From: Myxococcales bacterium
GTDB taxonomy: Bacteria; Myxococcota_A; Polyangia; Haliangiales; Haliangiaceae
Length of the DNA: 64,000 nucleotides
Assembly: GCA_016794525.1 (NCBI GenBank)
Contig: JAEUJY010000059.1
Span: forward strand, 62,001-126,000
Direction of reading: 5' to 3'
Below are positions 8,610-20,223 of the stretch, one piece after another. Position numbers and translations under genes: made by a program. A model generated the notes under the pieces. It saw nothing but the letters and a program-made list of their open reading frames with translations, made no database searches and had not been told where the DNA came from. Each line of letters opens with the position of its first letter. Within the stretch, counting starts at the first letter, position 1.

Positions 8610-8990
8610 TCACCGCGGGTGCAAGATGCGGTCGACGCACGCGGCCATGGCGGAGCTGGCCTTGTTGGCGGCCTCGTTCTGCGCGGCGGTGCTCTGGAGC
8701 GACTGCATGGCGGGCCCTTCCTTCAGCAGCCAGTCGCGCATCTCGAGCTCGACGTCCTTCACGCAGTCGGGCGCCATGCACGCGCACGCGGCGTCGCGGA
8801 AGCCCTCGAGCTTCGCCAGCACCGCCTCCGGCGTGACCGGCGTCGGCGTCGCCGTCGCCGCGGCGCTCCCCGCGGCTCCGCCGGCCGCGGCGTCCTGCGC
8901 CCACGACGGCTTGCCGGACTTCTGACAACCCGCGGCCGCCCCAGCGGCGACGACGACGGCGGCGAACACGACGACGGACAGGCAGCGCAT
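8610..8990 (-). CDS. Small lipoprotein with a CxCx4C motif
   Basis: A 126-residue lipoprotein with lipobox AAAGC (Cys22), an Ala/Thr/Gly linker and a helical domain carrying CACMAPDC near residues 72-79. The same C-A-C-x4-C spacing occurs in the gene at 9107-9442, so the two are tandem paralogues or share a fold. No family is recognised. On the minus strand TATACT ends nine bases before the ATG, so the mRNA may be leaderless. The stop codon is embedded at the edge of the GGTCGC/GGTCAC array. Confidence 0.75.
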   Translation of the reverse strand: MRCLSVVVFAAVVVAAGAAAGCQKSGKPSWAQDAAAGGAAGSAAATATPTPVTPEAVLAKLEGFRDAACACMAPDCVKDVELEMRDWLLKEGPAMQSLQSTAAQNEAANKASSAMAACVDRILHPR

Positions 8991-9028
8991 GCGCCCGCAG
9001 TATACGCGGCGGGCCCGAAAACGCCGAC

Positions 9029-9048
9029 GGGGAGCCGCGAGGCTCCCC
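9029..9048 (-). terminator. Hairpin terminator after gene 9107-9442
   Basis: The perfect 8-bp stem GGGGAGCC / GGCTCCCC with a 4-base loop lies about 60 bp downstream of the stop at 9107. On the minus strand TTTT follows after eight bases. Confidence 0.55.
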
Positions 9049-9106
9049 ATCGACTCGTCACGCCCCGACGAACGTCAGCGCGTGGCGCAGTCCAGGTGAT
9101 GTGCGA

Positions 9107-9442
9107 TCACTGGGCCGGCGCGGCCGGGGGGGCCTCGCCACCGGCGGGGGCGGCGCCGCCCATGTCACCGGCGCCCATCGCCTTCATCATGCACTTGCCG
9201 TACTCCTCGGCGATCTTGCCGGCTTCCTTGATCTGGGACTCGGTCGCCTTGGTGTCCTTGTGCTTCTCGCCCATCTTGGCGAACTTCTCGGCCACCTTGT
9301 CGGCGCACGCCTTGTCCTTGCAGGCGCACATCTCGTCCTTGAGCTTCTTCATCTCGCCGATCGCCTCGCCGGCCTTACCACCGCAACCGGTGAGACCGAG
9401 GACCAGAGCGAGGACAGCGCCACTACGCAGGATGTTCTTCAT
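9107..9442 (-). CDS. Small lipoprotein with a CxCx4C motif
   Basis: A 111-residue lipoprotein with lipobox LTGC and a charged helical domain (GEAIGEMKKLKDEMCACKDKAC...) in which CACKDKAC repeats the cysteine spacing of the downstream gene. A Gly/Pro/Ala tail follows. The ATG at 9442 is preceded by AGGAG at a good distance. The charged repeats suggest a helical bundle in the periplasm; function unknown. The 172-bp region upstream (9443-9614) holds no gene and must contain the promoter. Confidence 0.8.
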   Translation of the reverse strand: MKNILRSGAVLALVLGLTGCGGKAGEAIGEMKKLKDEMCACKDKACADKVAEKFAKMGEKHKDTKATESQIKEAGKIAEEYGKCMMKAMGAGDMGGAAPAGGEAPPAAPAQ

Positions 9443-9614
9443 GGGACATTCACTCCTAGAGTTTCGAAAGCGCAGCGACGCCACTGCGACGGCGCTGGAG
9501 CTGTCATCCAGCTCGATGCGCGAGAGACGTTACATGACCCGCCGCGGCACGTGCACCGTCTGAGGGCGGGTTCCATTATTGCGGACGAGTCGTCAATTCA
9601 GCGGAACCGCTTGA

Positions 9615-10823
9615 TCACGGGCCGTCCTTGGACTCTTCCTCCGCGACGGCAGCCTCGGCGGCGGCGCGGGCCTCGGGCGACGCCTCGCCCATCATCACCA
9701 GCTGCATCGCCGGGGTCACCGGCACGATCGCGTCGGCCTCGTCGCCGAAGAACTCGGTGGTCTCGTAGTAGCGCACGGCGTGGCGCAACAGCACCGCCAC
9801 CGTCGCCGCGATCGGCACCGCCAGCAGGATGCCGACGAAGCCGAGCAGCTTGCCGCCGGCGACCACCGCGAACAGCGCGGCCGACTCCGACAGCCCGACC
9901 TTGTGGCCGACGATCTTGGGGGTCAGCACCGCCGCCTCGAGCAGGTGCAGCACGAGGAAGGTCCCCGCGACCGCGCCGACGGTGCCGCCGCCCGGCCAGT
10001 CGAGCAAGAGCACCAGCATCGTGATGCCGGCGCCGACGAACGTGCCGACGAACGGGATGATCGTCAGCGCGCCGACCAAGAGGCCGATCGGGATCGCCAG
10101 CGGCACGCCGATGATCCAGAACGCCACCGCGTACAGGATCGCGAGGATCGTCGTGACGATCGCCTGGCCGCGGACCCAGCCCGACACCACCCCGTCGATC
10201 TCGCCGAGGATGTCCTTGACCCGCGCCCGGCGCCGCGGCGGCACCACCTTGATGACGCGCTCGGCGATGTGCGGCCAGTCGAGCAAGAAGTAGTACGCGA
10301 ACACCGGCACCAGCAGGAACTCGGCGAGCACCGCCAGCACGGCGAACGCGCCGCCCAGCGCCACCTTGGCGATGTGCTCGAGCGGGCCGGCCGCGTCGCC
10401 CATCAGCGCCTGCAGCTCCTCGGCGTTGAGGTGCGACTGCAGGTCGAAGTCGAAGCGCGCCTTGATCCACACGCTCAGGCGCTCGATCATCGCCGGGACG
10501 TCGGCGGCGAACGCCCGGATCTGTTCGATCGCCTGGGGGATCAGGATGATCAGCACGCCGACGACGGTGCCGAGGAACCCGAACAGGAGCAGCGTCGCGC
10601 CGAGCGCGCGCGACATGCCGCGGGCCACCAGCTTCTCGAGCACCGGGTCGAGCAGGTAGGCGATGCCGAGCGCCGCGAGGATCGGCGCCAGGATCGTCGC
10701 GAGCTCCGACACCACCCGCCAGCCGATCACGACGAACACCAGGATGAGCATCCACCGCACCAGGCTGACGATCAGCGGATCGGTGGTGAGCGTGCGGGTC
10801 GGGGGTCTCTGCTTCGGCGCCAC
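9615..10823 (-). CDS. AI-2E family (PerM/UPF0118) membrane permease
   Basis: About 402 residues with the typical layout: two N-terminal spans (LILVFVVIGW, ILAALGIAYLLDPVLEKL), a span LGATLLLFGFLGTVVGVLIIL, a long amphipathic cytoplasmic stretch (residues ~90-150), then four or five spans including FLLVPVFAYYFLLDW, IIGVPLAIPIGLLVGALTIIPFVGTFVG and LAVPIAATVAVLL. The DW and IPFVG motifs are family hallmarks. Some members export AI-2 or act as Na+(Li+)/H+ antiporters; the name alone does not imply quorum sensing. The start is uncertain between GTG 10823 and TTG 10841; GTG is chosen. Confidence 0.88.
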   Translation of the reverse strand: MAPKQRPPTRTLTTDPLIVSLVRWMLILVFVVIGWRVVSELATILAPILAALGIAYLLDPVLEKLVARGMSRALGATLLLFGFLGTVVGVLIILIPQAIEQIRAFAADVPAMIERLSVWIKARFDFDLQSHLNAEELQALMGDAAGPLEHIAKVALGGAFAVLAVLAEFLLVPVFAYYFLLDWPHIAERVIKVVPPRRRARVKDILGEIDGVVSGWVRGQAIVTTILAILYAVAFWIIGVPLAIPIGLLVGALTIIPFVGTFVGAGITMLVLLLDWPGGGTVGAVAGTFLVLHLLEAAVLTPKIVGHKVGLSESAALFAVVAGGKLLGFVGILLAVPIAATVAVLLRHAVRYYETTEFFGDEADAIVPVTPAMQLVMMGEASPEARAAAEAAVAEEESKDGP

Positions 10824-10918
10824 CCGCAGACAGTAGCGCAACCGCTGCGCGCGGCCCGGATCGCGACGCCGCTATGTCGGCGCCGGCCGGCGCGACGCGC
10901 CGCGCCGCGCCGCGGGGG

Positions 10919-11221
10919 TCAGGGCAGGATCGGCGCCAGTTCGACCGGCAGGCGCAGGCGCTGGGCCGGGGCCAGGTCGAGCGCCTGGTAGTGGCTGAAG
11001 TACGCGTCGTGGTGCAGCTCGAGCCGGTGGTGGCCGGGCTCGAGCGCCAGGCCGCGGGCGACGTCGGCGATCGCGCCGACGTAGACGCCGTCGATCCACA
11101 CCGCCGCGTCGGCGACCGCGTCGACGTAGACGATCGCGTCGTCGGCGTCGACCCGGGTCGGGTGGTCGACCGCGCCGTGGGCGCAGCCGGCCAGCGCCAG
11201 CGCGACGAGCGCCGCCCTCAC
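10919..11221 (-). CDS. PEGA-domain-like lipoprotein
   Basis: A 100-residue lipoprotein (lipobox ALAGC at residues ~8-12) with a single beta domain matching the PEGA pattern: AAVWIDGVYVGAIADVARGLALEPGHHRLELHHDAY. PEGA domains are short surface beta-sandwiches common in Myxococcota envelope proteins. The GTG start at 11221 overlaps the previous stop by 4 bp (GTGA), so it is coupled to the FlgT-like gene. It is the last gene of the guaB-guaA transcription unit. Confidence 0.75.
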   Translation of the reverse strand: MRAALVALALAGCAHGAVDHPTRVDADDAIVYVDAVADAAVWIDGVYVGAIADVARGLALEPGHHRLELHHDAYFSHYQALDLAPAQRLRLPVELAPILP

Positions 11222-12417
11222 GGCGCGCCGACCGCCTTGACCTGCACGACGACGACGCCGTCGACGACCTTGGTCCGGGCGCTGAACCCGGGCGTGGCCT
11301 TGGCGATGCTCGCGGCCTTGTCGACCGCCAGGCCGTCGACCGCCAGCGCCACCGTGTCGGCGCCGACGCCGGCCACGCCGACCGCGGTCGCGCCCGGGGC
11401 CGCCGCGAGATCGGCGCGCACCAGCGCCGCCGCCTGCCACGCGCCGGGGCCGACCACCCGCACGGTCACGCCCTTGCTCGCGACCAGCGGCGGGCCGGCG
11501 GCGACGTCGGCCCGCGGCGCCGCGGCGCCGAACGCCCGGGCCGCCAGGGCGCGGCTGGCCTTGGTCGCGGCGGCCAGCGCCAGCGGCTCGCCGTTGCCCC
11601 AGGCCGCGGTGGCCACCGCCGCGGCGATCGGCGCGGGGCCGCCGCCGACCTCGACCAGGCGCAGCCACGCGCGCACCGGGGTGGCGGTCAGCGGCGTGCC
11701 GCGCACCGGGCCGGGCGCGCCGACCGCGACGCCGACCACCAGCGCGGCCTCGGCCTTCACGTCGGCGGCGAGCGCGCGGGCGCTGTCGTCGTCGACCGGC
11801 AGCTCGCCGTCGGCGTCGGGCGCCGGCCCCGCGGCCGACGCGGCCACCGCGCGGTAGCCGCTGCGCGCCAGCGCCGCGGTCAGCTCGTCGACGCCGGGCA
11901 GATCGGTCGCGGCGGCCACGCCGAAGCTGGCCTGCACGCCGGCCACGCCGGTGACCCGGTACAGGAGCGTCGCGGCGCGGGCCTGGATCGCCGGCGGCCC
12001 CGGCTCGACCGGCGGCGCGTCGGCCAGGACGACGCCCAGCTCGAGCAGCCGGGTCCGCACCTTGTCGCGATCGATCCGCACGTCGACGTCGATCTCGAAG
12101 CGGTCGGCGCCGGGGTGCTCGCCGGTCACCGCGAACGACGCGACGAAGCGGCGGGCCCGGCGGACGATCTCGCGATCGACCGCCGCGGCCTGGGCCCGGG
12201 CGTTCTTGCCGGCCAGGTCGGCCACCGCCTCGGTGACCGCGCTGGCGAACGCCGCGTCGAGGGCGCGGGTGCGGGCGTCGGCGTCGGTGGCCGCGGCGCT
12301 GCCATGGCTGGGGTAGGTGATCACGTCGGCGTGGGCGACCGCAGCCAGCGCGATCATCGCCAGCCCCGCGGCGACGCCGCCGATCGTGGGCGAGCCGGTC
12401 CGGGTCGAGGCGCTCAC
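11218..12417 (-). CDS. Secreted FlgT/DUF2066-like envelope protein
   Basis: A 399-residue exported protein: signal peptide ending LAAVAHA at about residue 30, then an N-terminal domain ([23 protein letters not shown]..., [35 protein letters not shown]) of the type found in FlgT and DUF2066/LPP20 proteins, followed by two Ala/Val-rich alpha/beta repeats. FlgT-like proteins form outer-membrane-associated rings in some bacteria; here no flagellar gene is near, so the role is open. The GTG start overlaps the upstream stop by 4 bp. Confidence 0.65.
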   Translation of the reverse strand: MSASTRTGSPTIGGVAAGLAMIALAAVAHADVITYPSHGSAAATDADARTRALDAAFASAVTEAVADLAGKNARAQAAAVDREIVRRARRFVASFAVTGEHPGADRFEIDVDVRIDRDKVRTRLLELGVVLADAPPVEPGPPAIQARAATLLYRVTGVAGVQASFGVAAATDLPGVDELTAALARSGYRAVAASAAGPAPDADGELPVDDDSARALAADVKAEAALVVGVAVGAPGPVRGTPLTATPVRAWLRLVEVGGGPAPIAAAVATAAWGNGEPLALAAATKASRALAARAFGAAAPRADVAAGPPLVASKGVTVRVVGPGAWQAAALVRADLAAAPGATAVGVAGVGADTVALAVDGLAVDKAASIAKATPGFSARTKVVDGVVVVQVKAVGAP

Positions 12418-13093
12418 GGATCCGGTGGTACCACCACGACGACGGCGGCGCTACCCGCCACCGCGTTGGGCACGGTCAGCCCGTCGGCGCTGGCCGCGGT
12501 CGCGATCATCGGGACGACGCCGTCGGGCAGCGCCGCGACGAACCGCGTCGGCCCGGTCCAGCGATCGCCGCCGTGGACCACGGCCAGCCCCACCGCCGGC
12601 GTCACCGCCAGCCGCCGCGCGTCGACGTACGCGATCAGCAGCACGCCGTCGTCGTCCGCCACCGGCCGCGGCCCCGAGCGGGCCTGGCGCAGCGCCTCGA
12701 GGCCGAGCGCGACGGTCACCTTGGCCGAGCCGTCGGTGCCGCGATCGATCGCCACCACCGGCGCCAGCGCCAGCTCGCGCGCGACCGCCGGCGTCCGCGG
12801 ATCGAACCGCCCGCCGATCGCCGGCACCTGCGCCAGCGCCGCGGCCAGCGCCGCCCGCGCCGCCTGCTCGGCCGCCCGCGCCGCGCCCACCCGCGCCACC
12901 GTCGGCGACGGCGCGTTGCGATCGGCCGGGCCGACGCCGGTCGCGACCAGCGCGCCGCGCGACCAGTCGAGCGTCACCCCCGGCGCGACCGCGACCACCA
13001 GCGGCGTCGCCGCGGCCGGCGGCGCCGCCAGCGCCGTCGTCAGCGCGGTCGTCAGCGCGGTCGTCAGCGCCACGCGCCGCAGCGCCCGCGCCG

Positions 13094-13103
<10 letters not shown>
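12414..13103 (-). CDS. LPP20-like exported protein
   Basis: A 229-residue exported protein. The signal peptide contains an ALTT repeat (three 12-bp DNA units, 13035-13075) and a probable AAA cleavage region. The core ([22 protein letters not shown] ... [25 protein letters not shown]) resembles the LPP20 lipoprotein fold but without a lipobox. Start GTG 13103 lies inside the guaA 3' end (10-bp overlap). It belongs with the next two genes in an envelope trio appended to guaBA. Function unknown. Confidence 0.6.
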
Positions 13104-14644
<1,541 letters not shown>

Positions 14645-14659
14645 GGACGCCTGCTTTCG

Positions 14660-16318
<1,659 letters not shown>

Positions 16319-16367
16319 TCATTCCGGGGCCCTGGTGATGGCACGCACCTTGTAATCGAGCCTACCC

Positions 16368-17480
16368 ATGCGCCGCTTCGCTTCTCGCCTCGCTCCCCTG
16401 CTCTCGATCGCGCTGGCCGCCGCCTGCGTGGGCGATCCGCCCCCCGCGACGGTCGACAGCGGCGAAGGCCCCGACGCCGGCGGCGACGTCGACGCCGCCC
16501 CGACCCCCGCGATCCGCGTCAGCGGCAAGGCCAAGGACTACTTCACCGGCGCCGCGCTGGCCACGGTCGCGGTCGAGAGCGACGGCATGGAGCCGCAGCT
16601 CAACGCCACCACCGACGCCGCCGGCGACTTCGCCTTCGACACGGTGCCGCCCGGCAGCGTGTTCTACCTGTCGGCCAGCCGGACCAACTACCGCCCCACC
16701 CGCGGCCTGCCGGTCCGGGTCGAGGCGATGCCGGTGACGGCCGATCAGACGCTGGTGTCGGTGAACGACGCGCGCCGCCAGTACACGACGCTGGGCCTGC
16801 CGCTCGCGGCCGGCAAGGCGGTGGTGTTCGCCGACCTGTTGCGCCGCAACGGCACGCCGCTCATCGACGTGCCGGTCGCCGACGTCAAGCTGCTCGACGC
16901 GGCCAACGCGCCGGTCGGCCTCGGCCCGTACGTCTTCGGGCCCAACGGCGACCTCGTGCCCAACGCCACGCTGGCGGTCACCACCGACGTCGGCGGGCGC
17001 TCGCGGGTCGGCTTCCTCGACGTGCCGCCCGGCCAGTACACGCTGTCGGTGACCTACCTCGCCGGCGGCGGCGCGCCGATGACCGACACCACCCGGGTCG
17101 ACGCAGTCGCCGACGGCGCCAGCCTGGCCCGCACCGGCGACACCGGCGGCATGGGCCCCGGCATGGGCGCCCGCACGTTCACCGCCGACGTCTACCCGCG
17201 GCTGCAGACCGCGGCCAACGGCGGCCTCGCCTGCGCCAACTGCCACACCGCCGGCGGCGTCGCCGCCGTGCTGCCCTTCGACGGCCCGGTCCAGGCCACC
17301 TACGACGCCATCCGCGCCCGCCCCGGCGTCGTCGTGCTCGCCACGCCCGCCACCTCGATGCTCCTGACCAAGCCGCTCTACGAGGATCCCGCCAACCACC
17401 CCAACGCCACCTTCCTCGACGTCACCGACCCCGACTACATCGTGATCCTGCAGTGGATCACCCAGGGCGCCTCCCTCTAG
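16368..17480 (+). CDS. Lipoprotein with carboxypeptidase-regulatory-like domains and a CxxCH site
   Basis: A 370-residue lipoprotein (lipobox LAAAC, Cys20). Residues ~48-105 form a carboxypeptidase-regulatory-like beta-sandwich (GKAKDYFTGAALATVAVE ... FDTVPPGSVFY); a second sandwich is likely at 170-235 (FLDVPPGQYTLSVTY). The C-terminal part carries CANCH (289-293), a haem-c-like motif, in a domain that ends in ILQWITQGA. Such CxxCH lipoproteins are common in Myxococcota; whether haem is bound is not known. It is divergent from guaB and convergent with the next gene. Confidence 0.75.
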   Translation: MRRFASRLAPLLSIALAAACVGDPPPATVDSGEGPDAGGDVDAAPTPAIRVSGKAKDYFTGAALATVAVESDGMEPQLNATTDAAGDFAFDTVPPGSVFYLSASRTNYRPTRGLPVRVEAMPVTADQTLVSVNDARRQYTTLGLPLAAGKAVVFADLLRRNGTPLIDVPVADVKLLDAANAPVGLGPYVFGPNGDLVPNATLAVTTDVGGRSRVGFLDVPPGQYTLSVTYLAGGGAPMTDTTRVDAVADGASLARTGDTGGMGPGMGARTFTADVYPRLQTAANGGLACANCHTAGGVAAVLPFDGPVQATYDAIRARPGVVVLATPATSMLLTKPLYEDPANHPNATFLDVTDPDYIVILQWITQGASL

Positions 17481-17481
17481 C

Positions 17482-17508
17482 CCGCTGAGCCGCGGCGCCG
17501 CTCAGCGG
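17482..17508. terminator. Bidirectional hairpin between convergent genes
   Basis: Perfect 9-bp arms CCGCTGAGC / GCTCAGCGG with a 9-base loop lie directly after the stop at 17480 and include the stop codon of the convergent gene (17502). Confidence 0.6.
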
Positions 17509-18749
17509 CCCGTGCCCGTGCCCGTGCCCGTGCCCGTGCCCGATCCGGGCACGGTTCCCGTTCCGGATCCCGATCCCGTTCCGGATCCCGATCCCGTTCC
17601 GGATCCGGATCCCGATCCCGTTCCGGATCCCGATCCCGTTCCGGATCCCGATCCCGTCCCCGATCCCATCCCCGCCCCGCCTCGCCCGCCCTCCCCACCG
17701 ACGATCGTGAACCGCCGGCTGCCCACCAGCTGCCCACCCTCCGTCTCCGTCACGCAGGTCCAGACCCCGGTCGGATCCGCCGGCAGCCGCTCCTGCGGCA
17801 GCTCGCTGACGAACACCACGCCCTCGCCGTCGCACTCCATGCGCACCGGCACCACGCGCACCGCGCTGCCGCGGTGGCGCCAGACGTGGACGACGTCCTC
17901 CTTGAGGCCGCCCGGCTCGACCAGCAGCGAGCCGCAGCGCAGCCCGTCGAGCTGGCCGACCCGCAGCACGTGCTTGGACGGCGGCAGACATTCGTAGCTG
18001 CCGCGGGTGCCGTGGCCGACCGCGGTCTCGGGCATCGCCAGCGGCGCCGGCGGGATCGCGCGCCGCCCGTAGGCGACCGCGGCGAACAGGCCGGCGGTGG
18101 CCGCCACCGTCGCGACCACGCCGCGCGGCGACAACACCGCGCGCGCCGAGAACGTCAAGAGCGCGACCGCGGGCGGCGTCGCCAGCGACGCGATCAGCAA
18201 GCCATCGGTGTGGGTCACGCCGAACACCAGCGGCAGCACGACGTTGAGCACGCCGAACATCGCCAGCCCGTACATCATCGACGCCAGCCAGCGCCGCTCC
18301 ATGATCACGTTGTCGAAGACCAGGTCCATCGTCGACACCACCGCGCACACCAGCAGCACCGGCGCCATCCACCAGTTCCACGAGCTCAACGACCACGTCG
18401 CGCTGGCGCCGTACAGCGGCACCAGGAAGAAGAACATCTGCTGGTAGAGCTGCTTGATGACGTAGTTGGTCCCCAGCCGCACGCCCTTCTTGATCAGCTT
18501 CTCGTCGGGGGCGCGGTTGGCCGGCCCGACGATGAACCGCAGCGCGCCGAACATCAGCAGCCACGACAGGAACAGGACCATCAAGATCTTGTCGGCGTAG
18601 GCCAGGCCGTGGCGCGCGAACAGCATCACGCCGACGCCGAACGACAGCGCGACCATGCTGTGCAGCCACCAGATCTTCTTGATCAGCCGCGCCAGCCGCC
18701 CGGGCGGCGCCGGCGCGGGCGCGCCTGGTTCGTCGGCGGGGCGGGCCAT
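17502..18749 (-). CDS. DUF5924/DUF2914 membrane protein with a repeat-encoded tail
   Basis: A 415-residue inner-membrane protein. It has about seven hydrophobic segments between residues 30 and 245 (WWLHSMVALSFGVGVMLF, ILMVLFLSWLLMFGAL, QMFFFLVPLYG and others), then a soluble domain (VVHVWRHRGSAVRVVPVRM ... GVWTCVTETEGG ... FTIV) that matches the DUF2914 pattern. This architecture is known as DUF5924; its function is not established. After FTIVGG comes a tail of roughly 60 residues of Gly-Ser/Gly-Thr, written by the hexamer array, ending at a TGA inside the terminator hairpin. The tail looks like a captured 3' repeat. Start ATG 18749. Confidence 0.8.
   Translation of the reverse strand: MARPADEPGAPAPAPPGRLARLIKKIWWLHSMVALSFGVGVMLFARHGLAYADKILMVLFLSWLLMFGALRFIVGPANRAPDEKLIKKGVRLGTNYVIKQLYQQMFFFLVPLYGASATWSLSSWNWWMAPVLLVCAVVSTMDLVFDNVIMERRWLASMMYGLAMFGVLNVVLPLVFGVTHTDGLLIASLATPPAVALLTFSARAVLSPRGVVATVAATAGLFAAVAYGRRAIPPAPLAMPETAVGHGTRGSYECLPPSKHVLRVGQLDGLRCGSLLVEPGGLKEDVVHVWRHRGSAVRVVPVRMECDGEGVVFVSELPQERLPADPTGVWTCVTETEGGQLVGSRRFTIVGGEGGRGGAGMGSGTGSGSGTGSGSGTGSGSGSGTGSGSGTGSGSGTGTVPGSGTGTGTGTGTGR
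17511..17672. repeat. Hexamer array CCCGTG / CCGGAT / CCCGAT that encodes a protein tail
   Basis: Several CCCGTG units are followed by alternating GGATCC/CGATCC-type hexamers. The array lies inside the 3' end of the minus-strand gene 17502-18749 and encodes its Gly-Ser-Thr tail. Units are identical to those of the arrays at 1881, 8338 and 26580. Confidence 0.92.
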
Positions 18750-18812
18750 CGCCCCGTCACTACCAGGCCCCCCGGGCGTGCACAAGCGCGGCCCGGGTCA
18801 GTGACCCACGCC

Positions 18813-20054
18813 TCACCCAGGGCCCGCCTGACGGGGCGCCCTGGCCCGTCGCCGGCGTGCACCGATGGACACACCCTCGCGGCCATCCACGCGGGGTATC
18901 GGGCTCGCTGCGCCTCCCACGTGGGACGGCGGCGGCGCCCCATACGGCCGCCCGTCGGCGTGCACGAACCGCAGCTTGGCGGGCGCGCTCCCGTCGATCC
19001 GAAGCCGGCCATCGTGCGCCGCCGTGTGGTGCGCGGAGCACAGCGCCGCCAGCGTGGTCGGCGTGTGATCGCCGCCCGCCGCCCGCGGCACGAGGTGGTG
19101 GACGTCGACGTACCGCGCGTTGCGACACCCCGGCACGACGCACCGTCCGCGATCTCGCCGCAGCACCGCGCGCCGGGTCCGCGGCGGGATCGTCTTGGTC
19201 ACCCGCGCCGGCTTGTCGCCGTCGACGCGGCCCAGCAGCTCCGCGTCGCACGACGCCTGGGCCAGCTCGGCGGCGCTGAGCTCGATCGTGTGCCCGCCGA
19301 CGTCGTGCCACGCCTTGCGGCAATCGCTGCACTGCGTGATCGCGATCTGGTGCATCGGCTTGGCGGTCGCCCCATCTCCCACGTGGGAGCCCGCGAGCTG
19401 CTGGTCGCACAAGGTCGCGACCACGTCGCCGTCGGTCAGCGGGTGCCCGCACGCGGCCTCGAGCGCGCGCCGCGCCGCCGTGAACTTGCCCAGCACCGCC
19501 GCCGGCAGCAGCAGCCGCAGCTCGTGCAGCCGCGCGGCGGGGTCCGGCGGGTCATCCGGCCCGTCGCCGCGCCGCCGCCCGCTCACCATGTCCTCGATCT
19601 CCCGCACGGTGTGGTCGGCCGCCGCCGCCAGCCACGCGGCCTCGGTGTCGACGGTCGCGACCCGGGTCAGCTCGCGCGCCGCGCTGTACGCGACGTCGCC
19701 GGCCGTCATCGCCGCCCGCAGCTTCGGCAGCGCCACGAGCGCGTCGGCGACCCGCAGCCGCTCCCGCGCGACCCCGGGCGCGTAGCCCAGCACGCGCTCG
19801 ACGTACTCGACGAACGACCCGTAGCCCAGCTCGCGATGGACGCCGACCGCCCGCGCCCGCCGCAGCCACTCGGCCTCCTCGACGTCGAGCGCCGCGCGCC
19901 GCCGCGCCAGCCCGCGCAGCGTCCGATCGACCTCGCGCCAGTCGTCGCCGCGTGGCGCCGCGGTCCGCGGCACCGCGACCGCCGGCGCCGCGCCACTCGC
20001 CGTGGCTCCGCCCGCCACGCCACCACCCGCTCCGCCCTCGGCACCGTCCAGCAT
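18813..20054 (-). CDS. HNH endonuclease with DUF222-like N-terminal region
   Basis: A 413-residue protein. The N-terminal part (GYGSFVEYVERVLGYAPGVARERLRVADAL ... DVAYSAARELTRVAT) is the helical domain typical of DUF222/13E12-type HNH proteins; the C-terminal HNH nuclease carries CVVPGCRNARYVDVHHLVPRAAGGDH ... LCSAHHTAAHDG with two CxxC-type zinc sites. A CSDCRKAWHD insert adds another possible zinc knuckle. These proteins often multiply in genomes as selfish or defence-related nucleases; which applies here is unknown. Start ATG 20054 is tentative (a GTG twelve bases upstream is possible). The upstream gap contains a cluster of TGTCCG palindromes. Confidence 0.82.
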   Translation of the reverse strand: MLDGAEGGAGGGVAGGATASGAAPAVAVPRTAAPRGDDWREVDRTLRGLARRRAALDVEEAEWLRRARAVGVHRELGYGSFVEYVERVLGYAPGVARERLRVADALVALPKLRAAMTAGDVAYSAARELTRVATVDTEAAWLAAAADHTVREIEDMVSGRRRGDGPDDPPDPAARLHELRLLLPAAVLGKFTAARRALEAACGHPLTDGDVVATLCDQQLAGSHVGDGATAKPMHQIAITQCSDCRKAWHDVGGHTIELSAAELAQASCDAELLGRVDGDKPARVTKTIPPRTRRAVLRRDRGRCVVPGCRNARYVDVHHLVPRAAGGDHTPTTLAALCSAHHTAAHDGRLRIDGSAPAKLRFVHADGRPYGAPPPSHVGGAASPIPRVDGREGVSIGARRRRARAPRQAGPG

Positions 20055-20111
20055 CCCCAGAATCACAGCAAGCCACGCGCCAGGCGCAACCCCGCGTTCA
20101 CAGGCGCTGCA

Positions 20112-20205
20112 TGTCCGAATCTCGGACACGGATGGCCGGAATCGTCCGGGTTCGTCCGGAATCCGGCCATCCACCGGACAGCCGCGCCTGTCCGGCGCCG
20201 GACAG
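20112..20205. promoter_or_regulatory. Cluster of three inverted repeats built on TGTCCG
   Basis: Within 94 bp: TGTCCGA-ATC-TCGGACA (20112-20128), an 11-bp-arm repeat GGATGGCCGGA ... TCCGGCCATCC (20130-20172) and a perfect 18-bp palindrome CTGTCCGGC/GCCGGACAG (20188-20205). They lie between the 3' end of the gene ending at 20224 and the HNH start. They could be operators, a terminator cluster or a mobile-element site. Confidence 0.6.
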
Positions 20206-20223
20206 CGCAGCTGTCGCGATTCG

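Noticed and set aside
9615-10823. Quorum-sensing AI-2 exporter claim
   Set aside because: The AI-2E family name covers other transporters; nothing nearby links it to autoinducer-2.
16339-16354. Sigma-54 site upstream of gene 16368
   Set aside because: TGGCACG-CACC-TTGT has GT instead of the essential GC at -12; kept only as a weak match.
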